Position numbers and translations under genes: made by a program. Under the pieces are notes generated by a model that saw nothing but the letters and a program-made list of their open reading frames with translations, was not told the DNA's origin and did no database searches. From the NCBI RefSeq assembly GCF_014836755.1, contig NZ_JACSQF010000007.1:79530-143529 (forward strand): a stretch of DNA of 64,000 nucleotides, given 5' to 3'. This DNA comes from Oerskovia merdavium. Its GTDB lineage: Bacteria; Actinomycetota; Actinomycetes; Actinomycetales; Cellulomonadaceae. Below, piece by piece: positions 28,178 to 36,926 of this stretch. The first letter of the stretch is position 1; each line of letters begins with the position of its first letter.

Positions 28178-28708
28178 ATGGCTGACGCAGAGACGTGGGA
28201 CCTGCTCGACGACCAGGGCAGTCCCACCGGGGAGGTGCACCGCCGAAGCGACCCGGGATGGCCCCTGGGCCGCTTCCACCTCATGGTGGCGACGTGCGTC
28301 GTCCGGTCCGACGGCCTGGTCCTGCTGACACGTCGCGCCGCGACCAAGACCTTTCCGTTCGCGTGGGAGATCCCCGGCGGCAGCGTGCTCGCGGGCGAGA
28401 CCGGAGCTCAGGCGGCCGTGCGCGAGGTGCGCGAGGAGACCGGGCTCGTGATCGACGGCGAGGCCCTCACGCGGGTGGGCAGGGGGCCGCTGCCCACAGC
28501 GTTCCTCGACGTCTACGTCGCGGCCGTTCCCGGTCGCCCGCGGCTGGTCCTCGACCCGGCCGAGGTCGACGACGCAGCGTGGGTCAGCTGGGCCGAGGTC
28601 GAGGCGCAACGCGCCGCAGGAGGGATGCCTGCGCCCTGGGTCGGGAGCTTCGCTCCGCTCTGGCCCGAGCTCACGCGGGTTGTCGCGGAGGTGGCATGCC
28701 GAGGGTGA
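28178..28708 (+). CDS. NUDIX hydrolase
   Basis: A 176-residue protein with a complete Nudix box (GGSVLAGETGAQAAVREVREETGLVI, about residues 67-92). The N-terminal WDLLDDQGSPTGEVHRR with an FHLMVATCVV strand resembles the isopentenyl-diphosphate isomerase-like/YfcD branch of the superfamily. It probably hydrolyses a nucleoside-diphosphate derivative; the substrate is unknown. GAGGA lies 7 nt before the ATG. Confidence 0.88.
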   Translation: MADAETWDLLDDQGSPTGEVHRRSDPGWPLGRFHLMVATCVVRSDGLVLLTRRAATKTFPFAWEIPGGSVLAGETGAQAAVREVREETGLVIDGEALTRVGRGPLPTAFLDVYVAAVPGRPRLVLDPAEVDDAAWVSWAEVEAQRAAGGMPAPWVGSFAPLWPELTRVVAEVACRG

Positions 28709-28747
28709 GCTGCCAGACCGCCGAGGCGCGACCGGTCCACGAGCCCG

Positions 28748-29383
28748 TCAGTGGTGCAGGTGGATCGGCATCAGCACGTGCACGTCGTCCGGTCGGTCCG
28801 CTGCGGCGACGCTGAGGGCCGACCGGTCGTCGAGGGCCAGTGCGACGTGCTCGGCACGGGCCGCGCGGACGCTGTCGAGCAGGAAGCTCCGCGAGAACCC
28901 GAGCGTCCCCGGCGGCCCCGGAGGGGTGATGTCCACCCGGTCGCCGTCCAGGCGAACGGCGACGACGTCCTCCGCGTCCATGACTGCCCGGAGCAGCTCG
29001 TCGGACGTGACCGTCGTCATCGGGGACGTGCCCGAGCACAGGAGCCGCTCGTAGTCGGGGTACGCCGCGTCGAGCGGAGCGCCCTGCGCCCCGAGGACCT
29101 CCAGGACGTCCCTGCCCAGGGCGACCAGCCCGACGTCGGGCAGTCTGGCGTGAGCGAGCCCGTCCAGGAAGGCGAGCGGCGCGACGACGCGGAACGGCGG
29201 GCCCGAGACCTGCTGCACGGGGATCGTCGCGATGGCGAGGCGGAAGCGGTCGCACCCGACGAGCCGGAGCGTGTCCCCGTCCAGATGCAGCAGGATGCCG
29301 GCGAGCCCGGGCCAGGCGGCGTCGGCTCCGCCCGCGTGCCGCCCGGCTGCGACCCCCCCCCCGCGGGCCCCCGCCGCGCGCGC
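28748..29383 (-). pseudogene. Remnant of a DNA sliding-clamp (DnaN-like) gene
   Basis: The frame ends like a beta clamp: a domain-III-like segment (RSFLLDSVRAARAEHVALAL) and the terminal HVLMPIHLHH, compared with YLLMPVRL in DnaN. Upstream it contains YPDYERLL and a domain-II-like LAGILLHLDGDTLRLVGCDR followed by FRLAIA. The clamp-like homology continues 5' of the first possible start (GTG at 29218) through about 35 more codons with no ATG, GTG or TTG. It then meets TGA-TAG next to the PHP promoter. Domain I and part of domain II are missing. A run of ten C (29353-29362) lies in this segment. A 156-residue product from 29218 is possible but would lack a foldable clamp. I read it as a decayed clamp paralogue, not the replicative dnaN. 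Confidence 0.62.
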
Positions 29384-29387
29384 TCAC

Positions 29388-29402
29388 TATCCTGAGGGGG
29401 TG
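29388..29402 (+). promoter_or_regulatory. -10 box of leaderless PHP gene
   Basis: TATCCT ends 6 nt before the GTG start; GAGGGG between them could be read as a weak ribosome site only if transcription started earlier. Confidence 0.5.
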
Positions 29403-30239
29403 CTCATCGACCTCCACACCCACTCCACGGCGTCCGACGGGACCGACGCCCCGGCGCAGGTCGTCGAGGACGCAGCCGCCGCAGGCCTCGACGTCGTGGC
29501 TCTCACCGACCACGACACGACGGCCGGCTGGGCCGACGCCGCGGACGCCGCCACCCGCAGCGGTATCGCCCTGGTGCGCGGTGCGGAGATCTCGGCCCGC
29601 TCGGGGCACGTCTCGGTCCACCTCCTGAGCTACCTGCACGACCCCACGCACCCCGACCTGCTGGCCGAGACCGAGCGCACGCGCGTCGACCGGGTCTCGC
29701 GGGCCCGGCGCATGGTCGAGCGGATCGGCGAGGACTACCCGCTGACGTGGGAAGATGTCCTGTCGCAGACCGAGGAGGGGACCACGATCGGGCGGCCGCA
29801 CATCGCGGACGCCCTGGTGGCCACCGGCCACGTCAGCGACCGTTCGGCGGCATTCGCCACGATCCTGCACCCCGGCACGGGCTACTACGTGCCGCACTAC
29901 GCCCCTGACGTCCTGGACGCCGTGCGCGCGGTGCGCGCGGCCGGTGGGGTGCCCGTCTTCGCCCACCCGGGCGCCGACGGGCGAGGGCGCGTGGTGCCGG
30001 ACGCGGTCATCGAGCAGATGGCCGACGCAGGACTGCTGGGGCTCGAGGTGCACCACCGCGACCACAGCGCACAGCAAGTTGCCCGTCTCGAGGACATCGC
30101 CCACACCCTGGGCCTCTTCGTGACGGGTTCGAGCGACTACCACGGAGCCGGCAAACCGAACCGGCTCGGCGAGAACACGACAGCACCACGAGTGCTGGAG
30201 ACGATCGAGGAGCTAGGCACGTTGGACGTGATCCGATGA
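29400..30239 (+). CDS. PHP-domain phosphoesterase
   Basis: A 279-residue metal-dependent hydrolase of the polymerase-and-histidinol-phosphatase fold. The metal ligands are visible in DLHTHS, LTDHDT, GAEIS, FAHPG and GSSDYHG. The closest characterised relatives are the YciV/TrpH-type 3',5'-nucleoside bisphosphate phosphatases with 5'-RNA exonuclease activity, so that role is likely but unproven. The start is a GTG behind TATCCT; longer frames contain low-quality sequence including the C10 tract. The marC gene follows after 19 bp, so the two form an operon. Confidence 0.88.
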   Translation: MLIDLHTHSTASDGTDAPAQVVEDAAAAGLDVVALTDHDTTAGWADAADAATRSGIALVRGAEISARSGHVSVHLLSYLHDPTHPDLLAETERTRVDRVSRARRMVERIGEDYPLTWEDVLSQTEEGTTIGRPHIADALVATGHVSDRSAAFATILHPGTGYYVPHYAPDVLDAVRAVRAAGGVPVFAHPGADGRGRVVPDAVIEQMADAGLLGLEVHHRDHSAQQVARLEDIAHTLGLFVTGSSDYHGAGKPNRLGENTTAPRVLETIEELGTLDVIR

Positions 30240-30258
30240 CGGCGCGGGCGGTGATGTC

Positions 30259-30885
30259 GTGAACGACATCATGGACCTCCGCCTCTTCACCGAGGTGTTC
30301 ATCACGCTGTTCGTGATCATGGACCCTCCCGGGACGGTACCGATCTTCCTGGGCCTGACGAGCGCCATGGGCGCCAAGCAGCGCAACCAGGCCGCCAGGA
30401 CGGCGATCCTCGTCGCGTTCGGCGTGATCGTGTCGTTCGCGGTGTTCGGCCAGCAGATCCTCAACTACATGGGCATCTCGCTCCCGGCGCTCAAGGCGTC
30501 GGGTGGGCTCCTGCTCCTGCTGGTCGCGATGGAGCTGCTGACGGGAAAGATGGAGGAGCCGACGCCGTCGGGCAACAAGGGCGTCAACGTCGCCCTGGTC
30601 CCGCTCGGCACGCCGCTCCTCGCGGGCCCCGGTGCGATCGTCGCGACCATGGTGTTCGTCCAGCGTGCCGACGGGTCCGCTGCGGACTGGGTCGCGATCG
30701 CGGCGGGCGTCGTCGCGGTCCACATCACGCTCTTCCTGGCGATGCGCTTCGCGAACGTCATCCACCGGGTCCTGGGCGACTCGGGCACGATCCTCGTGAC
30801 CCGCATCGCAGGTCTGCTGCTCGCGGCCATCGCGGTGCAGCTCGTCGCGGACGCCGTCACGGCGTTCGTCCAGGCGGCCAGCTGA
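30259..30885 (+). CDS. MarC-family integral membrane protein
   Basis: A 208-residue protein with six membrane helices and the MarC hallmarks FVIMDPPGTVPIFLGLT near the N-terminus and GTPLLAGPGAI in the middle. Family members were named from the mar region of E. coli but the transported substrate is unknown, and a resistance role has not held up. It starts at GTG; an ATG four codons later is an alternative. It is co-transcribed with the PHP gene. Confidence 0.92.
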   Translation: MNDIMDLRLFTEVFITLFVIMDPPGTVPIFLGLTSAMGAKQRNQAARTAILVAFGVIVSFAVFGQQILNYMGISLPALKASGGLLLLLVAMELLTGKMEEPTPSGNKGVNVALVPLGTPLLAGPGAIVATMVFVQRADGSAADWVAIAAGVVAVHITLFLAMRFANVIHRVLGDSGTILVTRIAGLLLAAIAVQLVADAVTAFVQAAS

Positions 30886-31111
30886 CGCCCGGCCGACCGT
30901 AGCGCCCCGACGCCCGCGCGCCCTGGTGGGGGCGGCGGGCTGGCCGGGCGCGTCCCGGCGCGGCGGCGCGCGTCGACGCGCGACGATCCGCGAGCCCGAC
31001 GGGCGTTACCCGATCGGTACGGACGTCCCCGTCCTGGTATCGCACCCACGTCCTAGGGTGAGCCCCGGAGGGGCGCCGCATCCTTCCGTCATGAGTATCG
31101 AAGGAGTGCTG

Positions 31112-32890
31112 ATGAACTCACCGCGTCGCCGTCGACCCGTCGCCCTCACGACCGGGATCGCCCTCGCCGTCCTGACCGCCTCGCTCGTCGCGGGATGCAC
31201 TCCCGAGGAGAAGGACGCCTCGGCCGGCCTCGGGCTCGTGCCGGTGCCCACGGACGTGAGGGTCGGCGGGGGAGGCGCGTTCGTGCTCGACGCGGACTCC
31301 ACGATCGCGCTGGTCACGCCCGAGGTCATGGCCCCGGACGTCCACCACGTCGGTGAGGAGCTCGCCGAGCACCTCGGGACCGCGACCGGTTTCGACCTGC
31401 CGCTCGGCCCGGCGGTCGACGGCGCCGTGGGCGAGATCCGCCTCGAGCTCGTGCCGGACACCGAGGTCGTCTGGGAGCGGGACGGCCTGCTCGACGACAC
31501 GGGTGTCGACGCCTACGAGCTCACGGTCGACGACGAGCAGATCGTCCTGACCGCCACGTCGCCCCCCGGTCTGTTCCGTGGCGTGCAGACGTTGCGCCAG
31601 CTCTTCCCGCCGGAGCTCGAGGCGACCACGGTCCAGGAGGCGCCTGCGGGCGGGTGGACCGCCCCGGCGGTCACCATCTCCGACGAGCCCCGGTTCGCCT
31701 ACCGCGGCGCGATGCTCGACGTCGCGCGCCGCTTCTACCCGGTCGAGTCCGTCAAGCGGTTCATCGACCACGCGTCGACGTACAAGCTCAACGCGCTCCA
31801 CCTCCACCTGACCGACGACCAGGGATGGCGCATCGCGGTCGACGCCCTGCCCGGGCTCACCGAGGTCGGCTCCACGACGCAGGAGGGGTGGGAGCCCGGG
31901 ACGGGGGACGGCGAGCGCTGGTACTACACCGCGGACGAGTACGCGGAGATCGTCGCGTACGCGCGCGACAAGTACATGACGGTCGTCCCGGAGATCGACG
32001 GGCCGGGGCACACGCTCGCGGCCCAGGCATCGCTCGGCTCGCTCACCTGCGACGGCGTCGCGACCCCTCTCTACTGGGGACCCGAGGTCAACAACCCGAT
32101 CGTCTGCGCGAGCGACGAGAACATGGGTGACGTCCGGGCCTACCTCCAGACGGTCCTCGCCTCGGTCGCGGGGCAGAACCCCGGCCCGTACCTGCACCTG
32201 GGCGGCGACGAGGCGCCCAGCCCGCCCGGTTGGTACCAGAGCTACGCCGAGGCCGCGAACGAGATCGCGACAGGCCACGGCAAGACCGTGATCGGCTGGC
32301 ACCAGTGGGGAGCGTCCGAAGAGCTGCCTCCCGGCGCGCTGATCCAGTACTGGGGTGTGGGGGAGCGGCTGCGCGGGGTCATCGGCGGGGAGGCGAAGAA
32401 CGCGGACCTGGTCGACGTCCAGGCCGCGCTCGACAAGGGCGCCCGGCTCATCATGTCGCCCGCCGACCGCACGTACCTCGACATGAAGTACGACGAGGAC
32501 ACCCCGTACGGCCTCGAGTGGGCCTCGCGCATCACGCTCGAGGAGGCGTACGACTGGGACCCCGCGACCGAGCTCACCTCGCCCGACGGAAAGAGCACCC
32601 TGGCGGACGAGTCCGACATGGCGGGCGTCGAGGTGCTGCTGTGGTCCGACCGCTCCTACCCCGACAGCCTCGCGGGCCTGCCGACGAGCACCGACGTGTT
32701 CGTGCCCGTCGACACGTACGCCGACTTCATGCTCTTCCCGCGACTGCCGGCGACGGCCGAGGTCGCGTGGTCGGAGCAGGCCGACCGCAGCTACGCGGAC
32801 TTCCGTGACCGGGTCGTCCAGGTGTCCCCGCGCTGGACCGCGGCGGGCATCGGGTGGAACCAGGTGGCCGACGTCGACTGGGTCCCGTGA
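31112..32890 (+). CDS. Lipoprotein GH20 beta-N-acetylhexosaminidase
   Basis: A 592-residue exported enzyme that removes terminal GlcNAc/GalNAc, here probably from chitin oligomers. The N-terminus is a lipoprotein signal with lipobox LVAGC, so it should be anchored outside the membrane. A GH20b-like alpha/beta domain (about 30-190) precedes the TIM barrel, which opens with FAYRGAMLDVARRFYPV. The catalytic Asp-Glu pair (366-367) is in LHLGGDEAP, and substrate-assisted chemistry is expected. The ATG of MNSPRRRR has AAGGAG at 5 nt; an upstream ATG seven codons earlier lacks one. It complements the two LPMOs and other wall-degrading genes here. Confidence 0.95.
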   Translation: MNSPRRRRPVALTTGIALAVLTASLVAGCTPEEKDASAGLGLVPVPTDVRVGGGGAFVLDADSTIALVTPEVMAPDVHHVGEELAEHLGTATGFDLPLGPAVDGAVGEIRLELVPDTEVVWERDGLLDDTGVDAYELTVDDEQIVLTATSPPGLFRGVQTLRQLFPPELEATTVQEAPAGGWTAPAVTISDEPRFAYRGAMLDVARRFYPVESVKRFIDHASTYKLNALHLHLTDDQGWRIAVDALPGLTEVGSTTQEGWEPGTGDGERWYYTADEYAEIVAYARDKYMTVVPEIDGPGHTLAAQASLGSLTCDGVATPLYWGPEVNNPIVCASDENMGDVRAYLQTVLASVAGQNPGPYLHLGGDEAPSPPGWYQSYAEAANEIATGHGKTVIGWHQWGASEELPPGALIQYWGVGERLRGVIGGEAKNADLVDVQAALDKGARLIMSPADRTYLDMKYDEDTPYGLEWASRITLEEAYDWDPATELTSPDGKSTLADESDMAGVEVLLWSDRSYPDSLAGLPTSTDVFVPVDTYADFMLFPRLPATAEVAWSEQADRSYADFRDRVVQVSPRWTAAGIGWNQVADVDWVP

Positions 32891-32938
32891 CGGCGTGAGG
32901 CACCGCACCCGCCTCGGCTGAGGTCGTCCCGCCGGGAC

Positions 32939-33409
32939 CTACCAGGCCCCGGGGTCGGGTTCGGCCGCGACGAAGGTGACCCGTCCGTCGTCGGACACCA
33001 CGAGGCCCGGGTTGTGCGCGACCTCCCACCGGAACCCGTCCGGGTCCGCGAAGTACCCCGAGTAGCCGCCCCAGGCGCGCACCTGAGCAGGCACGACGAC
33101 GGAGCCTCCTGCGGCGAGCGCGCTCGCCAGGACGTCGTCCACCTCGGCGGGCGAGCCGACGTTGTGCGCGAGCGCGACGGGCACCACGGGCACCGGGCCG
33201 TGGTGCGCCTCGTGGATGCCGGGACCGGCCTCTTCGAGGAGGTCGGCCCGGCGCCACAACGAGAGCAGGAGGCCGTGACCGACCTGGAGGAAGACGACCT
33301 CGCCCGCGACCTCGTCGACAGGCTCCCATCCCAGCCCGTCGACGTAGAAGGCGCGTGCCCGGGCGACGTCGCGCACCCCCAGGGTGATCAGGCTGACGCG
33401 AGGTTCCAT
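32939..33409 (-). CDS. VOC (glyoxalase/bleomycin-resistance fold) protein
   Basis: A 156-residue protein of the vicinal-oxygen-chelate fold with two beta-alpha-beta-beta-beta repeats: VSLITLGVRDVARARAFYVDGLGWEPV at the start, and GYSGYFADPDGFRWEVAHNPG in the second half, where the Glu of WEVAHNP is the usual metal ligand. The reaction is unknown. It is convergent with the GH20 gene and separated from the upstream helicase gene by a hairpin. Confidence 0.86.
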   Translation of the reverse strand: MEPRVSLITLGVRDVARARAFYVDGLGWEPVDEVAGEVVFLQVGHGLLLSLWRRADLLEEAGPGIHEAHHGPVPVVPVALAHNVGSPAEVDDVLASALAAGGSVVVPAQVRAWGGYSGYFADPDGFRWEVAHNPGLVVSDDGRVTFVAAEPDPGAW

Positions 33410-33480
33410 GGATCCACGCTAGCCCCGACGCGTCGGGCACGCCGCCGCTGCGCCCCGCGCGGGAAAGGTCCCGGGACGAC

Positions 33481-33520
33481 GACGGCGGGCCGCCGCTCCG
33501 AGGAGCGACGGCCCGCCGTC
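33481..33520 (-). terminator. Terminator after the DEAD-box helicase gene
   Basis: A 19-bp inverted repeat, GACGGCGGGCCGCCGCTCC against GGAGCGACGGCCCGCCGTC, with a single mismatch that becomes a G-U pair in the leftward transcript. It lies directly after the helicase stop. Confidence 0.7.
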
Positions 33521-33538
33521 AGGGTCGTGCGTCGAGGA

Positions 33539-35278
33539 TCACTCGGCCGGAGCGGAGGCCCCTGCGGTCCCAGCGCCCGAGCCGCCGCCGTGCGTGCGGC
33601 GACGGTTGCGCTGGCGGCGCGGACGCGACGGAGCGCCGTCCGCGGACGCCCCGGCGGCCGGAGCCTCGGCGCGCGGAGCCTGCTCCGAACCTGCGGAGGC
33701 CGTCGCACCCGAGGAACGCTGCGCGCCCTCGGTGCTGCGGACACCCTCGCGTCCACCGGACCGGCCGGCGTCGCGCGAGCCGCTGCGCCCGCCGTCACGG
33801 CCACCCGAACGTCCGGCGTCGCGCGAGCCCGATCGGCCCGCGTCGCGGCCCGCGTCCCGACCACCGCGCGCGGACGACGGCGAGCCGCCGCGCTTGCCGG
33901 TCTCGCCCAGGTCCTCGAGCTTCTCGGCGTCCAGGCCCGCGCGGGTCTGCGCGGACTTGGGCAGGCGGCCCTTGGTGCCCTCGGGGATGTTGAGGTCCGA
34001 GTACAGGTGCGGGGACGTCGAGTACGTCTCGACGGGCTCCGGGATGTTCAGGTCCAGGGCCTTGTTGATGAGCGACCAGCGGGGCACGTCGTCCCAGTCG
34101 ACGAACGTGACAGCCGTGCCCTTGTTGCCCGCGCGGCCCGTACGGCCCGTGCGGTGCAGGTAGGTCTTCTCGTCCTCGGGGCACTGGTAGTTCACGACGT
34201 GCGTGACGTCGTCGACGTCGATGCCGCGGGCCGCGACGTCGGTCGCGACGAGCACGTCGATCTTCCCGGAGCGGAAGGCGCGCAGCGCCTGCTCGCGGGC
34301 GCCCTGGCCCAGGTCGCCGTGGATCGCGCCCGAGGCGAAGCCGCGGTCCGCGAGCTCGTCGGCCACCTTGGCGGCCGTGCGCTTGGTGCGCGCGAACACG
34401 ATCGTCAGACCGCGGCCCTCGGACTGGAGGATGCGCGCGAGGACCTCGACCTTGTCGAGCGCGTGCGCGCGGTAGACGACCTGCTTGATGTTCTTGACGG
34501 TCTGGCCGCCGTCGTCCGGGTCGTTGGCCCGGATGTGCGTCGGCTGCGTCATGTAGCGGCGGGCCATCGAGACGACCGCGCCCGGCATGGTCGCCGAGAA
34601 CAGCATGGTGTGGCGGGCCGCGGGCGTGCGCGAGAGGAGCTTCTCGACGTCGGGCAGGAAGCCCAGGTCGAGCATCTCGTCGGCCTCGTCGAGCACGACG
34701 CAGCGAGCGCGCGTGAGGTTGAGGTGCCCCTGGTTCATGAGGTCGATCATGCGACCCGGGGTGCCCACGACGACCTCGACGCCCGCGTTGAGCGTCGCGA
34801 TCTGCGGCTCGTACGCACGACCGCCGTAGAGCTGGATGATGCGGACGCTGCGCTTGGCCGAGGCGGCCTCGAGGTCGCCGGCGACCTGGACGGCGAGCTC
34901 ACGGGTCGGGACGATGACGAGAGCCTGCGGCTTGCCCGGCGCGGGGAGCTGGTCGAAGCCCTCCTCGCCCGGGGCGACGACGCGGTGCAGCAGCGGCACG
35001 CCGAAGCCGAGCGTCTTGCCGGTACCGGTCTTGGCCTGGCCGATGATGTCGTGCCCCGACATCGCGACGGGCAGGGTCATGGCCTGGATGGGGAACGGGT
35101 GGGTGATGCCGGCGTCGGCCAGCGCCTCGACGATCTCCGGGCGGACACCGAAGTCCGCGAAGGAGACGTCCTTGGCCTGGACGCTCGACGAGAGCGTGCC
35201 CTGTGCGTCGTCGACAGGGGACTCGGCAGGGGTGAGGTCGAGCTCGGTGGGCTCGACAGGTGTTTCGGTGGTGGTCAC
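33539..35278 (-). CDS. DEAD-box RNA helicase with RG-rich tail
   Basis: A 579-residue RNA helicase. The Q-motif is FADFGVRPEI...PFPIQ, motif I is AKTGTGKT, Ia is PTRELAVQV, II is LDEADEML, III is SATMP, and motifs V-VI are TDVAARGIDV and HRTGRTGRAG. After the core (about 45-420) comes a disordered tail with repeats of GGRDAGRSGSRD type, ending in Ala/Ser/Gly-rich sequence, a layout seen in cold-shock and ribosome-assembly helicases (DeaD/RhlE). GTG start with GAGG 5 nt upstream. The promoter lies about 320 nt away, so the mRNA has a long leader. Confidence 0.95.
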   Translation of the reverse strand: MTTTETPVEPTELDLTPAESPVDDAQGTLSSSVQAKDVSFADFGVRPEIVEALADAGITHPFPIQAMTLPVAMSGHDIIGQAKTGTGKTLGFGVPLLHRVVAPGEEGFDQLPAPGKPQALVIVPTRELAVQVAGDLEAASAKRSVRIIQLYGGRAYEPQIATLNAGVEVVVGTPGRMIDLMNQGHLNLTRARCVVLDEADEMLDLGFLPDVEKLLSRTPAARHTMLFSATMPGAVVSMARRYMTQPTHIRANDPDDGGQTVKNIKQVVYRAHALDKVEVLARILQSEGRGLTIVFARTKRTAAKVADELADRGFASGAIHGDLGQGAREQALRAFRSGKIDVLVATDVAARGIDVDDVTHVVNYQCPEDEKTYLHRTGRTGRAGNKGTAVTFVDWDDVPRWSLINKALDLNIPEPVETYSTSPHLYSDLNIPEGTKGRLPKSAQTRAGLDAEKLEDLGETGKRGGSPSSARGGRDAGRDAGRSGSRDAGRSGGRDGGRSGSRDAGRSGGREGVRSTEGAQRSSGATASAGSEQAPRAEAPAAGASADGAPSRPRRQRNRRRTHGGGSGAGTAGASAPAE

Positions 35279-35698
35279 TGGTGCCTCGTGGTTCTGATGT
35301 CTGGCGCGAGGCCCCGCACGTGCGTGATCGACCCGACGGTTGGCGGGTCCACGATGCTCCGGGAAGATCCCAGGCAGGTACGGTCTCTCGCGCCTAGTGG
35401 CCGGCAGCCGATCGTGGGTATTCGCCGCGAAGACGTCGTCGGGGGTCGTCGGCCGTGAGGCGCGAACCCCGGTTCCGCCCGCGCGCACCGACCGAGGTCG
35501 GCGTCGTGCAGTGTCGTTCGCAAGTCTTTCGGCACGGGGTGGGGCTCACGAGCACCCACCGGGCACCGGGGATTCGGACGACCGGGCAACCGATGTACCC
35601 CTCCATACTATCGGACGGCACCCGTCAAGCCGGTCAAGGCTCGTCATGTCGCGTCCCCCGACAGGGGACGTGCTGCGGGACTCGACTATCCTGACCCG
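35279..35698. other. Gene-free leader region of the DEAD-box helicase gene
   Basis: About 420 bp without a supported gene. Most of it should be the transcribed 5' leader of the leftward helicase gene. It also holds that gene's promoter near the right end and the TATCCT box of the divergent ferritin-like gene. No conserved RNA family is recognised by eye. Confidence 0.55.
35605..35637 (-). promoter_or_regulatory. Probable promoter of the DEAD-box helicase gene
   Basis: On the minus strand, TTGACC (35637-35632) and TTGACG (35628-35623) precede TAGTAT (35610-35605). The spacing is long for the first and short for the second; reading GATAGT as the -10 gives 19 bp from TTGACC. The predicted leader is about 320 nt. 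Confidence 0.4.
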
Positions 35699-36436
35699 AT
35701 GAGCGAGCCGCAGCACCACGACCCGTCCGTCGGTACCGAGAAGCTCGCCACGGACCGTGACGCGATCGGTCTGCTGGGCCTCATCGCGTACACCGAGCTC
35801 GCGACCTTCGGCCGCCTCGCGGCCGACGCGGCGAACGCCCCGACCCTCGCGCAGCGCCACCAGCTCTCGCGCCACGCGGGCAAGATGCTCGCGCGCCACG
35901 AGCGCGTCCTCGAGCGCATCGCCGACCTGGGGGGCGACCCCGAGGCCGAGATGGGCGCGTTCGACGGCATCTTCGACGACTTCGAGGCGCGGACGCCGTC
36001 GAGCACCTGGTGGGAGGGCGTGCTCAAGGGGTACGTCGGCCACGGCGTCGCCGACGACTTCTGCCGCCTCGCCGCGGACGGGCTCGACGACGAGTCGCGC
36101 GACCTGGTCCTCGAGATCCTGTCGGACGGCGTCGACTCCGAGCGTTCGGCGACCGTCATCGCGGACGCCGCGGCGGCGGACCCCGTGCTTGCGTCACGCC
36201 TCGCGCTGTGGGGACGGCGGCTCGTGGGCGAGGCGCTCGGGCTGGTGCAGACGCTGCTCGCCGAGCGCGAGGGACTGAGCCGGCTCCTCGCGGACGGTGC
36301 GGGCCACCGCACCGAGGCCGGGACCCCCGGCGCGGCGGACGCGACGGGGACGGCCGCGGACCGTCAGGCGTGGGTCTTCTCGCAGCTCACGGCGGAGCAC
36401 ACGCGCAGGATGGGGCGGTTGGGCCTCGCGGCCTGA
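35699..36436 (+). CDS. Ferritin-like-fold protein (MiaE-2-like)
   Basis: A 245-residue all-helical protein with repeated carboxylate and histidine positions of a ferritin-like four-helix bundle (AIGLLGLIAYTELATFGRLAAD, HAGKMLARHERVLERI, WWEGVLKGYVGHGVADDF). It matches the actinobacterial family that Pfam relates to tRNA hydroxylase MiaE; that function is not demonstrated. The ATG lies exactly 6 nt after a TATCCT box with no ribosome site, so it is probably leaderless. The end of the gene is partly duplicated just downstream (17-bp repeat). Confidence 0.8.
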   Translation: MSEPQHHDPSVGTEKLATDRDAIGLLGLIAYTELATFGRLAADAANAPTLAQRHQLSRHAGKMLARHERVLERIADLGGDPEAEMGAFDGIFDDFEARTPSSTWWEGVLKGYVGHGVADDFCRLAADGLDDESRDLVLEILSDGVDSERSATVIADAAAADPVLASRLALWGRRLVGEALGLVQTLLAEREGLSRLLADGAGHRTEAGTPGAADATGTAADRQAWVFSQLTAEHTRRMGRLGLAA

Positions 36437-36488
36437 GCGGTCCGGTACAGCCTCGCGGCCTGAGCGCCTCAGGTCGTCGTGACGCACG

Positions 36489-36531
36489 ACGAGGGCGGTG
36501 CCCGGCCGTCGAGCCGGGGCACCGCCCTCGT
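36489..36531. terminator. Bidirectional terminator
   Basis: An 18-bp stem with one bulged base (ACGAGGGCGGTGCCC-GGC against its complement) followed by TCTTCG, between the convergent ferritin-like and DUF3107 genes. Confidence 0.8.
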
Positions 36532-36544
36532 TCTTCGTGAGCCC

Positions 36545-36769
36545 TCAGAGGGAGCCGAAGCCCACCCGACGCTGCTCCTCGGTGCCGATCTCGACGTAGC
36601 CGATCGACGACGTCGGGACGATGACGCGGCGACCGCGTGAGTCGAGCAGCTCGAGTGCCGGTCCGCCCGCCAGGGCGGCCGAGACGGCGGCGGCGACGGC
36701 CTCCGTGGTCTCCTCCGTCTCGATCACGAGCTCGCGGGCCAAGTTCTGCACACCGATGGTGACTTCCAC
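36545..36769 (-). CDS. DUF3107 family protein
   Basis: A 74-residue protein, VEVTIGVQNLARELVIETEE..., ending RVIVPTSSIGYVEIGTEEQRRVGFG. It is a small actinobacterial family of unknown function, and its length is as expected. The GTG start has a perfect AAGGAG 6 nt upstream; a longer TTG-initiated frame is not needed. The TetR gene on the same strand lies downstream of it. Confidence 0.88.
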   Translation of the reverse strand: MEVTIGVQNLARELVIETEETTEAVAAAVSAALAGGPALELLDSRGRRVIVPTSSIGYVEIGTEEQRRVGFGSL

Positions 36770-36926
36770 GTGATTCTCCTTCGCGAGCGTCGCCCGCGGG
36801 TGATCCCGCCGGCCACTGGTCGACAACTCCTCCGATACTAACGAGATTCCCGGTGACCTCCGGTGCTCCCGCGCTGGTGAGGGGTGGGGGCGCGCGCTGG
36901 TGGGGGTACCGAGGGGCTCCGAACCG

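Noticed and set aside
29218..29400. Extending the clamp-like gene upstream to make a full DnaN
   Set aside because: The frame hits TGA and TAG at 29384-29389 and then enters the PHP gene's 5' region antisense. No single frameshift at the C10 tract would recover domain I.
35394..35621. A 75-codon minus-strand frame in the DEAD-box leader
   Set aside because: Its possible starts fall in or next to the predicted -10, there is no ribosome site, and the residues look random.
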